A DNA stretch of 47,190 nucleotides from positions 1 through 47,190 of the forward strand of contig CACGVZ010000011.1 of the NCBI GenBank assembly GCA_902576415.1, given 5' to 3'. This document shows positions 1 to 8,968 of this stretch, piece by piece. Every line of letters starts with the position of its first letter. Positions within the stretch are counted from its first letter, which is position 1. Source of the DNA: an uncultured Prochlorococcus sp. GTDB lineage: Bacteria; Cyanobacteriota; Cyanobacteriia; PCC-6307; Cyanobiaceae. Position numbers and translations under genes: made by a program. The notes under the pieces were generated by a model. It ran no database searches. It saw only the letters and a list, made by a program, of their open reading frames with translations, and was not told where the DNA came from.

Positions 1-1083
1 ATATGTGATATTGACGGCAACAAAGGTAAATTATTGTACAGAGGCTATTCCATTGAGGAACTATCCAAAAAAAGCAGTTTTTTAGAAACTGCTTACCTAT
101 TGATTTGGGGTGAATTACCCACAGCTATTCAACTAAGAGATTTCGAACAAGAAGTTCAGATGCATCGAAGGTTAAGTTTTAGAGTCAGAGATATGATGAA
201 ATGTTTCCCTGCAACCGGTCATCCTATGGATGCTCTTCAATCTAGTGCGGCTTCTTTGGGGCTCTTCTATTCTCGTAGAGCAATAGATGATCCTAATTAC
301 ATCTACAACGCAGTCATAAGACTAATAGCAAAAATACCCACAATGATTGCAGCGTTTCAACTTATTAGAAAAGGACAAGACCCAATTCAACCTAGAGATG
401 ATCTAACTTACTCATCAAATTTTCTTTACATGTTGACTGAAAAAGAACAAGATCCTATAGCCGCAAAAGTTTTTGATAGGTGCTTAATTCTACATGCCGA
501 ACATAGTTTAAACGCAAGTACATTTAGCGCTAGAGTGACTGCAAGCACTCTTACAGACCCATATGCTGTTATCGCCTCCGCAGTAGGAACCCTCGCTGGC
601 CCGCTTCATGGAGGGGCAAATGAGGATGTCATTGCAATGTTAGAAGAGATTAAAAACCCAGAAAATGCTGGAGCTTTTTTAGATAACGCGATAAAAAATA
701 AAAGCAAGATAATGGGCTTCGGTCATAGAGAATATAAAGTCAAAGATCCAAGAGCAATTATTCTGCAAAAGCTTGCAGAAGAGCTTTTTATAAGATTTGG
801 AGCAGATGAAATGTATGAAGTTGCTAAATCACTAGAGGCAGAGGCAATACCAAGACTTGGCCCAAAGGGTATATTTCCTAACGTTGACTTTTATTCTGGT
901 CTTGTTTATAGAAAACTTGGTATTCCTCGCGATTTATTTACTCCAATTTTTGCCATATCTAGAGTTGCTGGTTGGTTAGCACATTGGAGAGAGCAACTTG
1001 GAGCAAATAGAATTTTTAGACCATCGCAAATCTATACCGGTTCAGCACCAAGAGACTGGATTAGTCTAGAGAATAGAGAATAA
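1..1083 (+). CDS. gltA: Citrate synthase (5' end outside window)
   Basis: Condenses oxaloacetate and acetyl-CoA to citrate, the entry to the incomplete cyanobacterial TCA pathway that supplies 2-oxoglutarate for nitrogen assimilation. The frame is open from base 1 and reads CDIDGNKGKLLYRGYSIEEL, the usual N-terminal region of the family, so the true start lies upstream; a TTG at 34 is internal. About 360 residues are visible. Active-site signatures are present: the His in GPLHGGANE (bases 598-624), the His in GFGHREYKVKDPRA (about 715-756) and the Asp in FPNVDFYSG (about 877-903). The ndhA frame starts 75 bp downstream on the same strand. Function is secure. Confidence 0.95.
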   Translation: MCDIDGNKGKLLYRGYSIEELSKKSSFLETAYLLIWGELPTAIQLRDFEQEVQMHRRLSFRVRDMMKCFPATGHPMDALQSSAASLGLFYSRRAIDDPNYIYNAVIRLIAKIPTMIAAFQLIRKGQDPIQPRDDLTYSSNFLYMLTEKEQDPIAAKVFDRCLILHAEHSLNASTFSARVTASTLTDPYAVIASAVGTLAGPLHGGANEDVIAMLEEIKNPENAGAFLDNAIKNKSKIMGFGHREYKVKDPRAIILQKLAEELFIRFGADEMYEVAKSLEAEAIPRLGPKGIFPNVDFYSGLVYRKLGIPRDLFTPIFAISRVAGWLAHWREQLGANRIFRPSQIYTGSAPRDWISLENRE

Positions 1084-1092
1084 TATTTGCAG

Positions 1093-1128
1093 CTTTTCAT
1101 AAAAAACACACATATTGTTTGTGAAGAG
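1093..1128 (+). terminator. Weak hairpin after gltA, possible terminator
   Basis: Between gltA and ndhA, an imperfect inverted repeat pairs CTTTTCA with TGAAGAG and, inside it, AAACA with TGTTT. No T-run follows it, so it is not a classical intrinsic terminator. It may be a weak terminator, an mRNA-end structure or chance. Confidence 0.25.
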
Positions 1129-1158
1129 TTAATGTATTAAGTAAATAACAAAAAAATT

Positions 1159-2277
1159 TTGGAATACGGATTAGACCTCGAATATAGTTTTAATGAATTC
1201 TTGAAAGGTTTTGGTCTTTCTAGTGAAATCGCTCATATACTTTGGCTCCCTTTACCTATGCTTTTGGTTTTAGTGGCAGCAGTTGTTGGGGTTTTGGTAA
1301 CAGTTTGGCTTGAAAGAAAAATATCTGCTGCTGCTCAACAAAGAATAGGTCCCGAGTATGCAGGAGCGCTTGGCGTCCTCCAACCAATTGCAGATGGTCT
1401 TAAATTACTTGTCAAAGAGGATATTATTCCTGCTAAAGCGGATGGAATTCTCTTCACTGCAGGACCCATATTAGTTCTTGTCCCAGTGATTCTCTCATGG
1501 CTAATTGTTCCTTTTGGACAAAACCTTTTAATAAGTAATGTTGGTATTGGAATTTTTCTATGGATCGCTTTAAGCAGCATCCAGCCAATTGGACTTCTTA
1601 TGAGCGGATATGCATCAAATAATAAATATTCATTATTAGGAGGATTAAGAGCAGCAGCTCAATCAATAAGTTATGAAATACCTCTAGCTTTATCTGTATT
1701 AGCTATCGTACTAATGACAAACTCTCTAAGTACTATTGACATTGTCAACCAACAAAGTAGTGCTGGAATCTTAAGTTGGAATATTTGGAGACAACCAGTT
1801 GGTTTTATAGTCTTTTGGATTTGTGCACTTGCAGAATGTGAAAGACTTCCATTTGATTTACCAGAAGCTGAAGAAGAATTAGTTGCTGGATACCAAACTG
1901 AATATGCAGGAATGAAATTTGCATTATTCTACCTTGGTAGTTACATTAATTTAATACTTTCAGCTTTATTAGTATCGATACTTTATTTGGGAGGATGGGG
2001 TTTTCCGATTCCAGTTGAGTTAATAGCTAAGTTTCTAAATTTACCGATTAATGCACCTTTCATACAGATTTTTACTGCGTCAATAGGAATTGTAATGACT
2101 ATATTAAAAGCATATCTTTTAGTTTTCATTGCAATATTATTACGTTGGACAACTCCTAGGGTAAGAATAGATCAACTCTTAGATCTAGGATGGAAGTTTC
2201 TTCTTCCCATTTCTCTTGCTAATCTTTTGATAACTGCAGGATTAAAACTTGCTTTTCCGCAATTTTTTGGTGGTTAA
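1159..2277 (+). CDS. ndhA: NAD(P)H-quinone oxidoreductase subunit 1 (NdhA)
   Basis: Membrane subunit of thylakoid NDH-1 (NuoH/ND1 family), which takes electrons from ferredoxin to plastoquinone in cyclic flow and respiration. The 372 residues match the family length and hold about eight hydrophobic helices. The quinone-site loop [18 protein letters not shown] (about residues 222-239) and the early [15 protein letters not shown] segment are diagnostic. The start is TTG at 1159; no ATG precedes the conserved N-terminus. It heads ndhA-ndhI-ndhG-ndhE. A perfect hairpin begins at the last base of its stop codon. Confidence 0.96.
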   Translation: MEYGLDLEYSFNEFLKGFGLSSEIAHILWLPLPMLLVLVAAVVGVLVTVWLERKISAAAQQRIGPEYAGALGVLQPIADGLKLLVKEDIIPAKADGILFTAGPILVLVPVILSWLIVPFGQNLLISNVGIGIFLWIALSSIQPIGLLMSGYASNNKYSLLGGLRAAAQSISYEIPLALSVLAIVLMTNSLSTIDIVNQQSSAGILSWNIWRQPVGFIVFWICALAECERLPFDLPEAEEELVAGYQTEYAGMKFALFYLGSYINLILSALLVSILYLGGWGFPIPVELIAKFLNLPINAPFIQIFTASIGIVMTILKAYLLVFIAILLRWTTPRVRIDQLLDLGWKFLLPISLANLLITAGLKLAFPQFFGG

Positions 2278-2300
2278 ATTTAAGTAAAAATACTTAAATT
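2277..2300. repeat. Perfect 10-bp inverted repeat with AAAA loop between ndhA and ndhI
   Basis: Left arm AATTTAAGTA (2277-2286), loop AAAA (2287-2290), right arm TACTTAAATT (2291-2300). The left arm begins on the last base of the ndhA stop codon. No T-run follows, and ndhI starts 45 bp later, so the hairpin sits inside the operon transcript. Confidence 0.8.
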
Positions 2301-2345
2301 ATAAATTAATCCACTAAAATAAAATAACTAAGTAAATTCTTCAAA

Positions 2346-2972
2346 ATGAAAAATTTCCTTCAACAAATAAATAGCTATATCAAAGAAGCATTTAATGCTG
2401 GCAAATATTTATATAATGGCTTATCAGTAACATTTGATCATCTTCGAAGAAGACCTGTAACCGTCCAATATCCATATGAAAAATTAATACCATCTGAAAG
2501 ATATAGAGGAAGGATACATTATGAATTCGATAAATGTATTGCCTGTGAAGTTTGCGTGAGAGTATGTCCAATCAATCTACCTGTAGTTGATTGGGTAATG
2601 AATAAAGAAACCAAAAAAAAGGAACTTAGAAATTATTCTATAGATTTTGGTGTTTGTATATTTTGCGGAAATTGTGTTGAATATTGTCCAACTAATTGTC
2701 TATCAATGACCGAAGAATATGAATTAGCTTCTTTTGACAGACATAATCTAAACTTCGATAATGTTGCACTTGGTAGACTACCCACAAACGTCACAACAGA
2801 TCCTTCAGTTAAACCTTTGAGAGAACTTACCTATCTTCCTAAAGGTGTTATGGATCCTCACGAAATCCCAGGTTCAGATACAAGAGTTGGTAAACTACCT
2901 GAAGAAGTCTATGATTGGATGAGACCTGAATCTAATGTGAATAAAGATAAAGTTCCTAATCCAAACAATTAA
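2346..2972 (+). CDS. ndhI: NAD(P)H-quinone oxidoreductase subunit I (NdhI), 2x[4Fe-4S]
   Basis: Peripheral-arm electron-transfer subunit of NDH-1 that carries electrons toward plastoquinone. It has 208 residues. Two ferredoxin-type [4Fe-4S] motifs are complete: C64-x2-C67-x2-C70-x3-C74 and C104-x2-C107-x2-C110-x3-C114. The N-terminal half is amphipathic, as expected for the membrane-facing side; the C-terminal tail after residue about 130 is the cyanobacterial/plastid extension. It is the second gene of the ndhAIGE operon, with ndhG starting 13 bp after its stop. ATG start at 2346. Confidence 0.97.
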   Translation: MKNFLQQINSYIKEAFNAGKYLYNGLSVTFDHLRRRPVTVQYPYEKLIPSERYRGRIHYEFDKCIACEVCVRVCPINLPVVDWVMNKETKKKELRNYSIDFGVCIFCGNCVEYCPTNCLSMTEEYELASFDRHNLNFDNVALGRLPTNVTTDPSVKPLRELTYLPKGVMDPHEIPGSDTRVGKLPEEVYDWMRPESNVNKDKVPNPNN

Positions 2973-2985
2973 TATCAATTAATTT

Positions 2986-3585
2986 ATGTCTATTGCAATA
3001 ACAACTCAATTTATTTGTTTTACAGTCCTATCCTTAGTTATCCTTGTTGGAGCTCTTGGCGTTGTATTGCTCGAAAGTATTGTTTATTCAGCCTTTCTTC
3101 TAGGAGGAGTTTTCATGAGTGTGGCAGGATTATATCTTCTTTTAAATGCAAGTTTTGTTGCTGCAGCACAAGTTTTAGTTTATGTAGGCGCAGTTAATGT
3201 ATTAATAATCTTTGCAATAATGTTAGTCAATAAAAAAGAAGATCTAAAGCCGATCAATAACATTAATTCTAGAAGAATCATATCAACATCAATATGTTTA
3301 ACCCTTCTAAGCCTCTTAATAAGAGTTGATTTGACCAATGTATGGAGCCTATCAAATCCTCTAAACTCTGTAGGGGAAGAATCAACAATTAGGATTGGCG
3401 AACATCTATTTAGTGATTATTTACTCCCATTTGAAGTGGCTTCAGTTTTACTTTTAATGGCAATGATCGGGGCTATTGTTTTAGCTAGAAGAGATGTAAT
3501 GAGCAAAGATATTTCGACAGGACTACCTGTTGACCAAGAATTAATTGAAAAATCATCAGAACCATTGCTTACAAATAAAAGCTAA
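2986..3585 (+). CDS. ndhG: NAD(P)H-quinone oxidoreductase subunit 6 (NdhG)
   Basis: NuoJ/ND6-type membrane subunit of NDH-1, 199 residues. About five hydrophobic helices are visible (near 7-30, 33-52, 58-82, 98-110 and 143-166). The stretch AAQVLVYVGAVNVLIIFAIM (about 60-79) is the conserved pi-bulge helix of the family that links quinone chemistry to proton pumping. The C-terminal tail after residue 170 is hydrophilic. It lies between ndhI and ndhE in the usual cyanobacterial order, and ndhE starts 15 bp downstream. Confidence 0.95.
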   Translation: MSIAITTQFICFTVLSLVILVGALGVVLLESIVYSAFLLGGVFMSVAGLYLLLNASFVAAAQVLVYVGAVNVLIIFAIMLVNKKEDLKPINNINSRRIISTSICLTLLSLLIRVDLTNVWSLSNPLNSVGEESTIRIGEHLFSDYLLPFEVASVLLLMAMIGAIVLARRDVMSKDISTGLPVDQELIEKSSEPLLTNKS

Positions 3586-3600
3586 CTTTTCAACTTTCTT

Positions 3601-3924
3601 ATGATGAATTTAGAATCAATTCCTATTCAAGCTTTTTTGATAGTTTCTTCATCACTATTTTGCATTGGTATATGGGGATTATTAAATAGCAGAAATGCAG
3701 TCAGAGTTTTAATGAGCATTGAATTAATGCTAAATGCAGTGAATATAAACTTGATGGCTTTTTCTTCTTATGTAGATAATAATTTAATTCAAGGACAAGT
3801 TTTTACAATTTTTGTGATTACTGTTGCTGCCGCAGAAGCAGCCGTTGGATTAGCAATATTGTTATCTCTTTACAGGAATAGGGTGACTGTAGATATGGAA
3901 AGTTTTAATTTATTAAAATGGTAA
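3601..3924 (+). CDS. ndhE: NAD(P)H-quinone oxidoreductase subunit 4L (NdhE)
   Basis: NuoK/ND4L-type small membrane subunit of NDH-1, 107 residues with three hydrophobic helices. The conserved membrane Glu residues are present in SIELMLNAVNINLMAF and in VAAAEAAVGLAI, where the family uses them in proton translocation. Two adjacent ATGs (3601 and 3604) could start it. It ends the ndhAIGE cluster; nadK follows after 9 bp on the same strand and may be co-transcribed. Confidence 0.95.
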   Translation: MMNLESIPIQAFLIVSSSLFCIGIWGLLNSRNAVRVLMSIELMLNAVNINLMAFSSYVDNNLIQGQVFTIFVITVAAAEAAVGLAILLSLYRNRVTVDMESFNLLKW

Positions 3925-3933
3925 AAGCATTAA

Positions 3934-4845
3934 ATGAAACTTTCATTAGTTCTCATTGTATATCGTTCAGATAGTTCTATAGCTCTTGAAGCTTCTAAAT
4001 TCTGTGAAGAAGTCCTCAAAATCAAAAATATTAAATCAATAAGAATTGAAAGCAATTTTCATAAAGATCAAATTAAAAAATATCTTTGTAATTCAGAATT
4101 TCAACCAAATATTGGAATCGTTATTGGTGGTGATGGAACCTTCTTAAAATGTGCAAATGCACTAACGGGTTATGATATCCCTTTATTGAGTATTAATATT
4201 GGTGGAAATTTAGGTTTTCTTACTCAAGAAAAAGATTTTTTATTTGATAAATCTTTTATTGAAATTATTGAAAACGAAGAATATACAATTGAATTTCGTA
4301 ATAGATTAAATTGTAATGTTTGTATCAACGAGATAAATTCTGAGAAAAAAATTATAAAGAGCTACGATGCTTTAAATGATTTTTATTTTAAATCTGTTGA
4401 AGAGGACATTTCTCCTACCAACCAAATACAAATTGAAATAGATAACGAGAAGGTTAATGAATATAAAGGGGATGGATTAATCATATCTACATCTACTGGT
4501 TCAACAGCCTACTCAATGGCTGCAGGTGGTCCGATAGTGCACCCTAGTATTGATGCAATGATAATTAACCCAATATGCCCGATGAGTTTGGCTAGCAGAC
4601 CAATAGTTATACCCAATACGAGTAAAGTAATTATTAAAGCTGTAAAAAAAAATAAAGGGGAAATTAAATTATGGAGAGACGGTTCAAAATGTATGACCAT
4701 TAAGGAAGCGTATTATTGCGAAATCAAGAAAGGGCAATTTCCCTGCAAAATAATAAAGTTTAAAAAAAGTACTAGCTATTACAATACCCTAATAAAAAAA
4801 CTAGATTGGAAAGGTGATTTATCTCAAAAACATTCAAAAAATTAA
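3934..4845 (+). CDS. nadK: NAD+ kinase
   Basis: Phosphorylates NAD+ to NADP+, which sets the NADP pool used by photosynthesis. The 303 residues fit the bacterial family. The catalytic GGDGT motif is at residues 65-69, and the second signature, [21 protein letters not shown] (bases about 4471-4533), forms the NAD-binding face. It follows ndhE by 9 bp and its stop abuts the ATG of the next gene. Cyanobacteria usually carry two NAD kinases; I cannot tell which paralogue this is. Confidence 0.95.
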   Translation: MKLSLVLIVYRSDSSIALEASKFCEEVLKIKNIKSIRIESNFHKDQIKKYLCNSEFQPNIGIVIGGDGTFLKCANALTGYDIPLLSINIGGNLGFLTQEKDFLFDKSFIEIIENEEYTIEFRNRLNCNVCINEINSEKKIIKSYDALNDFYFKSVEEDISPTNQIQIEIDNEKVNEYKGDGLIISTSTGSTAYSMAAGGPIVHPSIDAMIINPICPMSLASRPIVIPNTSKVIIKAVKKNKGEIKLWRDGSKCMTIKEAYYCEIKKGQFPCKIIKFKKSTSYYNTLIKKLDWKGDLSQKHSKN

Positions 4846-5343
4846 ATGTCCTTTGAAATAGAAAGAAGATTTCTTTTAAAAAATGATAATTGGAAAGAAT
4901 TCATAACTAAAAAAATTTATATTGAACAAGGATATCTATCAAAAAGTTTAGATGATTGGATTAGCAGAATAAGGTTTACAGGCACAGACTGTAAACTCGC
5001 ACTCAAAAAACATATCAAAGGCTTCACCAACTTTGAATTTGAATACGCCATTCCGCGAAGCGATGGTGAAACAATAATGTCTAACCTTTCAAATACAATC
5101 AAAAAAGAAAGATTCTTTTTGGAAGTTGAAAAAAAATCTTGGATTATAGATTGCTTTAAAGAAAATAATTATCCACTTGAGATTGCAGAAATTGAACTTT
5201 CCAATGAAAAGGAAGATTTATTTCTTCCATCTTTTATTTCAAAGGAAATTACTGGGCTAACACATTACTCCAATTTCAGTCTTGCAAAAAATCCTTTTTC
5301 AGAATGGAAAGAAGACTATCTGACAACATTCAAAAGTAACTAG
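4846..5343 (+). CDS. CYTH-domain protein (triphosphate tunnel metalloenzyme family)
   Basis: A 165-residue single-domain protein starting directly after the nadK stop. The N-terminus MSFEIERRFLL carries the ExE signature (E4, E6) of CYTH proteins, which bind triphosphate and divalent metal inside a beta-barrel. Alternating basic and acidic positions follow, such as WISRIRFT, KLALKKH and FEFEYAIP. Family members include adenylate cyclases, thiamine triphosphatases and inorganic tripolyphosphatases; bacterial short forms like this are often tripolyphosphatases, but the substrate cannot be read from sequence. Probably translated with nadK. Confidence 0.85.
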   Translation: MSFEIERRFLLKNDNWKEFITKKIYIEQGYLSKSLDDWISRIRFTGTDCKLALKKHIKGFTNFEFEYAIPRSDGETIMSNLSNTIKKERFFLEVEKKSWIIDCFKENNYPLEIAEIELSNEKEDLFLPSFISKEITGLTHYSNFSLAKNPFSEWKEDYLTTFKSN

Positions 5344-5406
5344 CCAAAGGAACCATTCATCCTTTATATTTTCTTTATATTTAAGTAAATTAATCATTTT
5401 CTTCAG

Positions 5407-5592
5407 ATGTATGGTCTTTACGACAAAGAAGGAATATTGAGATTTGTTGATTCAGATAAAGAGGCTTGCTTAGCATATGCTGAACTCTTCGATTTAGGTG
5501 CCACTAACTATTGTTTAATGGATTTAGCTAAAGATACAAAAAAAATAAAGACAACTAATCTTGATCTGAGTCTGGGAGGGAACAACAATTAA
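5407..5592 (+). CDS. Small conserved-looking hypothetical protein (61 aa)
   Basis: A 61-residue protein, soluble, starting MYGLYDKEGILRFVD and ending in a Gly/Asn-rich tail. I do not recognise a domain. It resembles small proteins typical of picocyanobacteria: balanced composition, an ATG start and plausible codon use. Its last 38 bp overlap the 3' end of the opposite-strand PedR-like gene. The 63-bp gap upstream is AT-rich and could hold its promoter. Confidence 0.6.
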   Translation: MYGLYDKEGILRFVDSDKEACLAYAELFDLGATNYCLMDLAKDTKKIKTTNLDLSLGGNNN

Positions 5593-5833
5593 ATCCGTCT
5601 CTACAAATCTTCCCATTATCCATTGCCCAATTCAAAAGTGCTACTCTATTTTTTGAACCTGTTTTTGTAAACATATTACTAACATGATTATCAACAGTTC
5701 TTTTACTAATGGTCAGTTTTACTGCAATTTCTTGATTTGTAAGCCCATCAGCTACTAGATCAATGATTTCCATCTCTCTTGTTGAGAGACCCATCATATC
5801 AATGTTGTTTACTTCTTCTTCAACCATTTGCAT
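5555..5833 (-). CDS. Mini LuxR-type regulator, PedR-like
   Basis: A 92-residue protein that is essentially one LuxR/NarL DNA-binding domain (about residues 14-72: LSTREMEIIDLVADGLTNQ, then ISKRTVDNHVSNMF), with no receiver domain. After it comes a short tail with three cysteines, C77, C83 and C84. Length and tail resemble cyanobacterial PedR, a redox-responsive LuxR-type protein whose conserved C-terminal Cys responds to thioredoxin; the match to PedR is from memory. Divergent from metF, whose likely start is 76 bp away; convergent overlap with the 61-aa gene. Confidence 0.8.
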   Translation of the reverse strand: MQMVEEEVNNIDMMGLSTREMEIIDLVADGLTNQEIAVKLTISKRTVDNHVSNMFTKTGSKNRVALLNWAMDNGKICRDGFNCCSLPDSDQD

Positions 5834-5909
5834 TTAAACAGTTCCTTTTTTATATTAATTAAGTTTAGCAATCTAATCACACTTGTTACCAAGTAGGAAA
5901 CAAAAGCAA

Positions 5910-6800
5910 TTGAAATCAAAACTTCAGCAAACTTTAGAAAGAAAATCCAAAGCAATTACAGCAGAATTAATGCCGCCTAGAGGAGGAAGCCCCTTAAGAT
6001 CTCTTAAGATAGCACAACTTTTGAAAGATAAGGTACACGCTGTTAACATTACTGACGGTAGCAGAGCTGTAATGAGAATGTGCAGCTTGGCAATGTCCAA
6101 ACTATTACTGGAAAATGGCATAGAACCAGTAATGCAAATATCTTGCAGGGATCGTAATAAAATTGCGTTACAATCAGATATTCTTGGAGCAAATGCTTTA
6201 GGAATTAAAAACATTTTATGCATTACTGGTGATTCAGTAAAAGCTGGGGATCAACAAGATACAAAAGCAGTTCACGAGTTTGAATCAGTTAGATTGCTTC
6301 GACAAATTCAATCCTTCAATAATGGTATTGATCCAACTTTTGGAGAACTTCCTGATAAAAAAACATTCATATTTTCTGGAGCTGCAGCTGATCCAAGTTG
6401 CAGAAATCTAAGAAGTTTAAAAAATAGAATAAAGAAAAAAAAAGAGGCTGGCGTTCAATTCTTACAAACTCAAATGGTTATGAAAAAAGAAAATTTGATA
6501 GAGTTTTGCGAAGAGGTTAGCAACCCTCTCGAGATACCCGTTATTGCAGGCGTATTTTTATTGAAGTCCTATAAAAATGCACTCTTTATAAACAAATATG
6601 TCCCAGGAGCAAACATCCCGGAGGAAATTTTAAATCGTCTTCAAAATGCCAAGGAACCCTTGAAAGAAGGTATAGAAATTGCAGCTGAGCAAGCTCATGA
6701 ATTTATTAATATTGCAAATGGTATTCATCTCATGGCAGTTAAGTCTGAACATTTAATCCCTGAGATTCTTGAAAAAGCTAATATTAATCTGGAATATTAA
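5910..6800 (+). CDS. metF: Methylenetetrahydrofolate reductase
   Basis: Reduces 5,10-methylene-THF to 5-methyl-THF with a flavin cofactor, supplying methyl groups to methionine synthesis. About 296 residues from the preferred TTG at 5910 (KSKLQQTLERKSKAITAELM); an upstream in-frame TTG at 5883 would add nine residues. Signatures: AELMPPRGGSP near the N-terminus (substrate/flavin pocket), NALGIKNILCITGDSVKAGD in the middle and TQMVM later. The 3' end lies in a 13-bp tandem repeat shared with the convergent gene; the two stop codons overlap. Confidence 0.93.
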   Translation: MKSKLQQTLERKSKAITAELMPPRGGSPLRSLKIAQLLKDKVHAVNITDGSRAVMRMCSLAMSKLLLENGIEPVMQISCRDRNKIALQSDILGANALGIKNILCITGDSVKAGDQQDTKAVHEFESVRLLRQIQSFNNGIDPTFGELPDKKTFIFSGAAADPSCRNLRSLKNRIKKKKEAGVQFLQTQMVMKKENLIEFCEEVSNPLEIPVIAGVFLLKSYKNALFINKYVPGANIPEEILNRLQNAKEPLKEGIEIAAEQAHEFINIANGIHLMAVKSEHLIPEILEKANINLEY

Positions 6801-6815
6801 TCTGGAATATTAATC
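6780..6815. repeat. 13-bp tandem repeat spanning two convergent stop codons
   Basis: Unit AATATTAATCTGG occurs at 6780-6792 and 6793-6805, with a partial third copy at 6806-6815. The metF stop (6798-6800) and the opposite-strand stop (6797-6799) both lie in the second copy, so copy number would alter both C-termini. Confidence 0.9.
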
Positions 6816-7975
6816 AAATCCGTACCTAATAATTCTGCCATTGCCTTCTGCTGTGGAGATGGCTCAGTCATATCAGATCTTCTAGAATCTGTTATCAACC
6901 AATCCAACGATGCATCTTGCAAATCGAAGTGATCTCCATTTTTGTCCACACAGTAACGGCCAAAAACTAATTTATCTACCAGTCGAACGCCTTTACCAAT
7001 TTTGGAATAATCAAAAATAATTGAATTATCAATTGTTGCACCCTCGCAAATACAACAACTTGGCCCAATCATTGCGGGACCAATAATCTTTGCACCATCT
7101 TCAATTCGGGTCATCCCGCCTATATATACTGGGCCAATCACGTCTATTGTTTCCCAATTCGCAGCAACATTTAATCCAGTGAAAACTCCAGGTCTTACTT
7201 CTTTACCAGGGATCTCTACTTGTCTTACTTTACCTTGCAATACATTTCGAATAGCACTCCAATAATCAGGAACTTTTCCAATATCTACCCATTCAAAATC
7301 CATTGGTAATGCAAAAAATGGTAAATCCATTTCAACAAGTTTAGGAAAGAGGTCAGCACCAATATCAAATTTTTCACCTGATGGAATGTAATTAAAAATT
7401 TCAGGTTCAAAAAGATAAATACCAGTATTAATAGAGTCGCCTAAAGCTTGTTCTACAGATGGTTTTTCTTGAAACGCTTTGATTCGACCATTATCATCTG
7501 AAACTACGACTCCGTAACTTGATACTTGATCTATTGTTACTTTTTTAGTTATTAAACTTGCAATCGCTCCCTTTTCTTTATGCTTTTTTACTGCTTCAGT
7601 TAAATCTAGGTCAACTAAAGCATCGCCACACAGAACAACAAAAGTTTCATCAAAAAAATTTTGAAAATCTTGAATTTTTTTTAATCCTCCTGCTGAACCC
7701 AAAGCATCTCCTATTAATTCCCCATCTTCAATCCTACCCTCAAAACTATACGCTATCTCCACTCCAAATCTTTGTCCGTCTCTGAAGTAATTTTCAATTT
7801 CTTCAGCAAGGTGAGAAACATTAACCATTATTTCTTTAAAGCCATGTTCTTTTAAGAGTTCCAAAAGAAACTCCATTACAGGTTTTTGTAAAATCGGTAT
7901 CATTGGTTTTGGAATAATATGAGTTATGGGCTGAACACGTGTACCTTTTCCTGCGGCGAGTATCATTGCCTTCAT
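6797..7975 (-). CDS. Sugar-phosphate nucleotidyltransferase (GMPP/GlmU-like)
   Basis: A 392-residue nucleotidyltransferase with an N-terminal NTP-transferase domain (1 to about 235) and a C-terminal left-handed beta-helix segment (about 275-345, with hexapeptides such as VIGPVY and IIGPAM). The signature GKGTRVQPITHIIPKPM (about 9-25) and the metal-binding Asp in VVLCGDALVDLDL are present. Such enzymes make NDP-mannose or NDP-glucose for cell-surface polysaccharide. The two-domain form is closest to mannose-1-phosphate guanylyltransferase-like proteins; the exact sugar and nucleotide cannot be read. Convergent with metF. Confidence 0.88.
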   Translation of the reverse strand: MKAMILAAGKGTRVQPITHIIPKPMIPILQKPVMEFLLELLKEHGFKEIMVNVSHLAEEIENYFRDGQRFGVEIAYSFEGRIEDGELIGDALGSAGGLKKIQDFQNFFDETFVVLCGDALVDLDLTEAVKKHKEKGAIASLITKKVTIDQVSSYGVVVSDDNGRIKAFQEKPSVEQALGDSINTGIYLFEPEIFNYIPSGEKFDIGADLFPKLVEMDLPFFALPMDFEWVDIGKVPDYWSAIRNVLQGKVRQVEIPGKEVRPGVFTGLNVAANWETIDVIGPVYIGGMTRIEDGAKIIGPAMIGPSCCICEGATIDNSIIFDYSKIGKGVRLVDKLVFGRYCVDKNGDHFDLQDASLDWLITDSRRSDMTEPSPQQKAMAELLGTDLINIPD

Positions 7976-8023
7976 AAATTCAAAACCTCTTTTTAAAGAT
8001 TATACGTTATTACTATTAAGCTT

Positions 8024-8845
8024 CTAAACTGCAGTGCCAGAGATATTTATTATGTCAAGATTTTCAATTGGCAATTGCGCTAATCCTCCTTCAGGAATTA
8101 TTCTTTTTATTTGAATTGGGCCATATAAAGAATTAATTTGTTTAATTTTAATTTTGTTTTCAGAAGATAAAAATAACAAAGCCCAAAAGACGCCAAGACG
8201 ATCTTTATCTAAATCATTTTTTACAACTTTTTGCCATTGCTTCACTAAATATTCAAAATCGGTCCACTGTAATGCTTTTTCCCACCCATCAATAAATTTA
8301 CCTAATTCTTTTGTGGTTTCCGGTAGTTTCTCACGATGAGCTAAAGATTTCACTTCGGAAATTAAAGCCTTATCAGAATATTTCTTATTTCTTTTTCTTT
8401 TCATAAGTAGAAGATCTTGGGTTTCTATAACTTCAGCAATAGATTCTAATTGACTTACAAGTTCTCCCAATGTTGTAGTACGTTTAAGAATTGGTTGTGC
8501 GACTGATCTTCTTCTTAAATATTTCTCAGGATATTTTGGGATATCAAATTCTTGATCTATCCAATCTTGATCTTCCACATCAAAATCATTTTCAAAATCT
8601 GAAGAATTATCTTTGAAAACTTCAGATTCTAAAACTTGAGCCTTTAAATTCACCAATACAGAAGCTGCAAAGAAAGCCTCGCTTGTCTCAGATAAATCCC
8701 TCTGATATGAAATATGATTATTTGAAGTTTTTTCGAAAGTATGTGAGTATTGCTCTAAAAAACTATCAATTACACTTATTACATCAATATCCCATGGATC
8801 AAGATCACCTTTGCCAGCGGCGTCTTGAAGAAACTTTATCAACAA
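8024..8845 (-). CDS. scpA: Segregation and condensation protein A (ScpA)
   Basis: Kleisin subunit of the bacterial SMC condensin, bridging SMC heads with ScpB. It has 273 residues from TTG at 8845. The N-terminal KFLQDAAGKGDLDPWDIDVISVID segment is the hallmark ScpA helix; the middle is acidic, and the C-terminal part is a winged-helix region (RLGVFWALLFLSSENKIKI). Reading upstream in frame continues family-like sequence, RQQLGPRL, with no ATG, GTG or TTG before a stop near 8927, so the true protein may start earlier at a rare codon such as ATT. Confidence 0.88.
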   Translation of the reverse strand: MLIKFLQDAAGKGDLDPWDIDVISVIDSFLEQYSHTFEKTSNNHISYQRDLSETSEAFFAASVLVNLKAQVLESEVFKDNSSDFENDFDVEDQDWIDQEFDIPKYPEKYLRRRSVAQPILKRTTTLGELVSQLESIAEVIETQDLLLMKRKRNKKYSDKALISEVKSLAHREKLPETTKELGKFIDGWEKALQWTDFEYLVKQWQKVVKNDLDKDRLGVFWALLFLSSENKIKIKQINSLYGPIQIKRIIPEGGLAQLPIENLDIINISGTAV

Positions 8846-8968
8846 TCTAGGGCCTAATTGTTGCCTATCAATAGAGTTTAAATAGAGTATTTTAAATTTG
8901 GTAATAACTACCCATAAGATATCTTCTTATTTATTTAACGCCAAACAATATTGCATTAATTTACGAAA

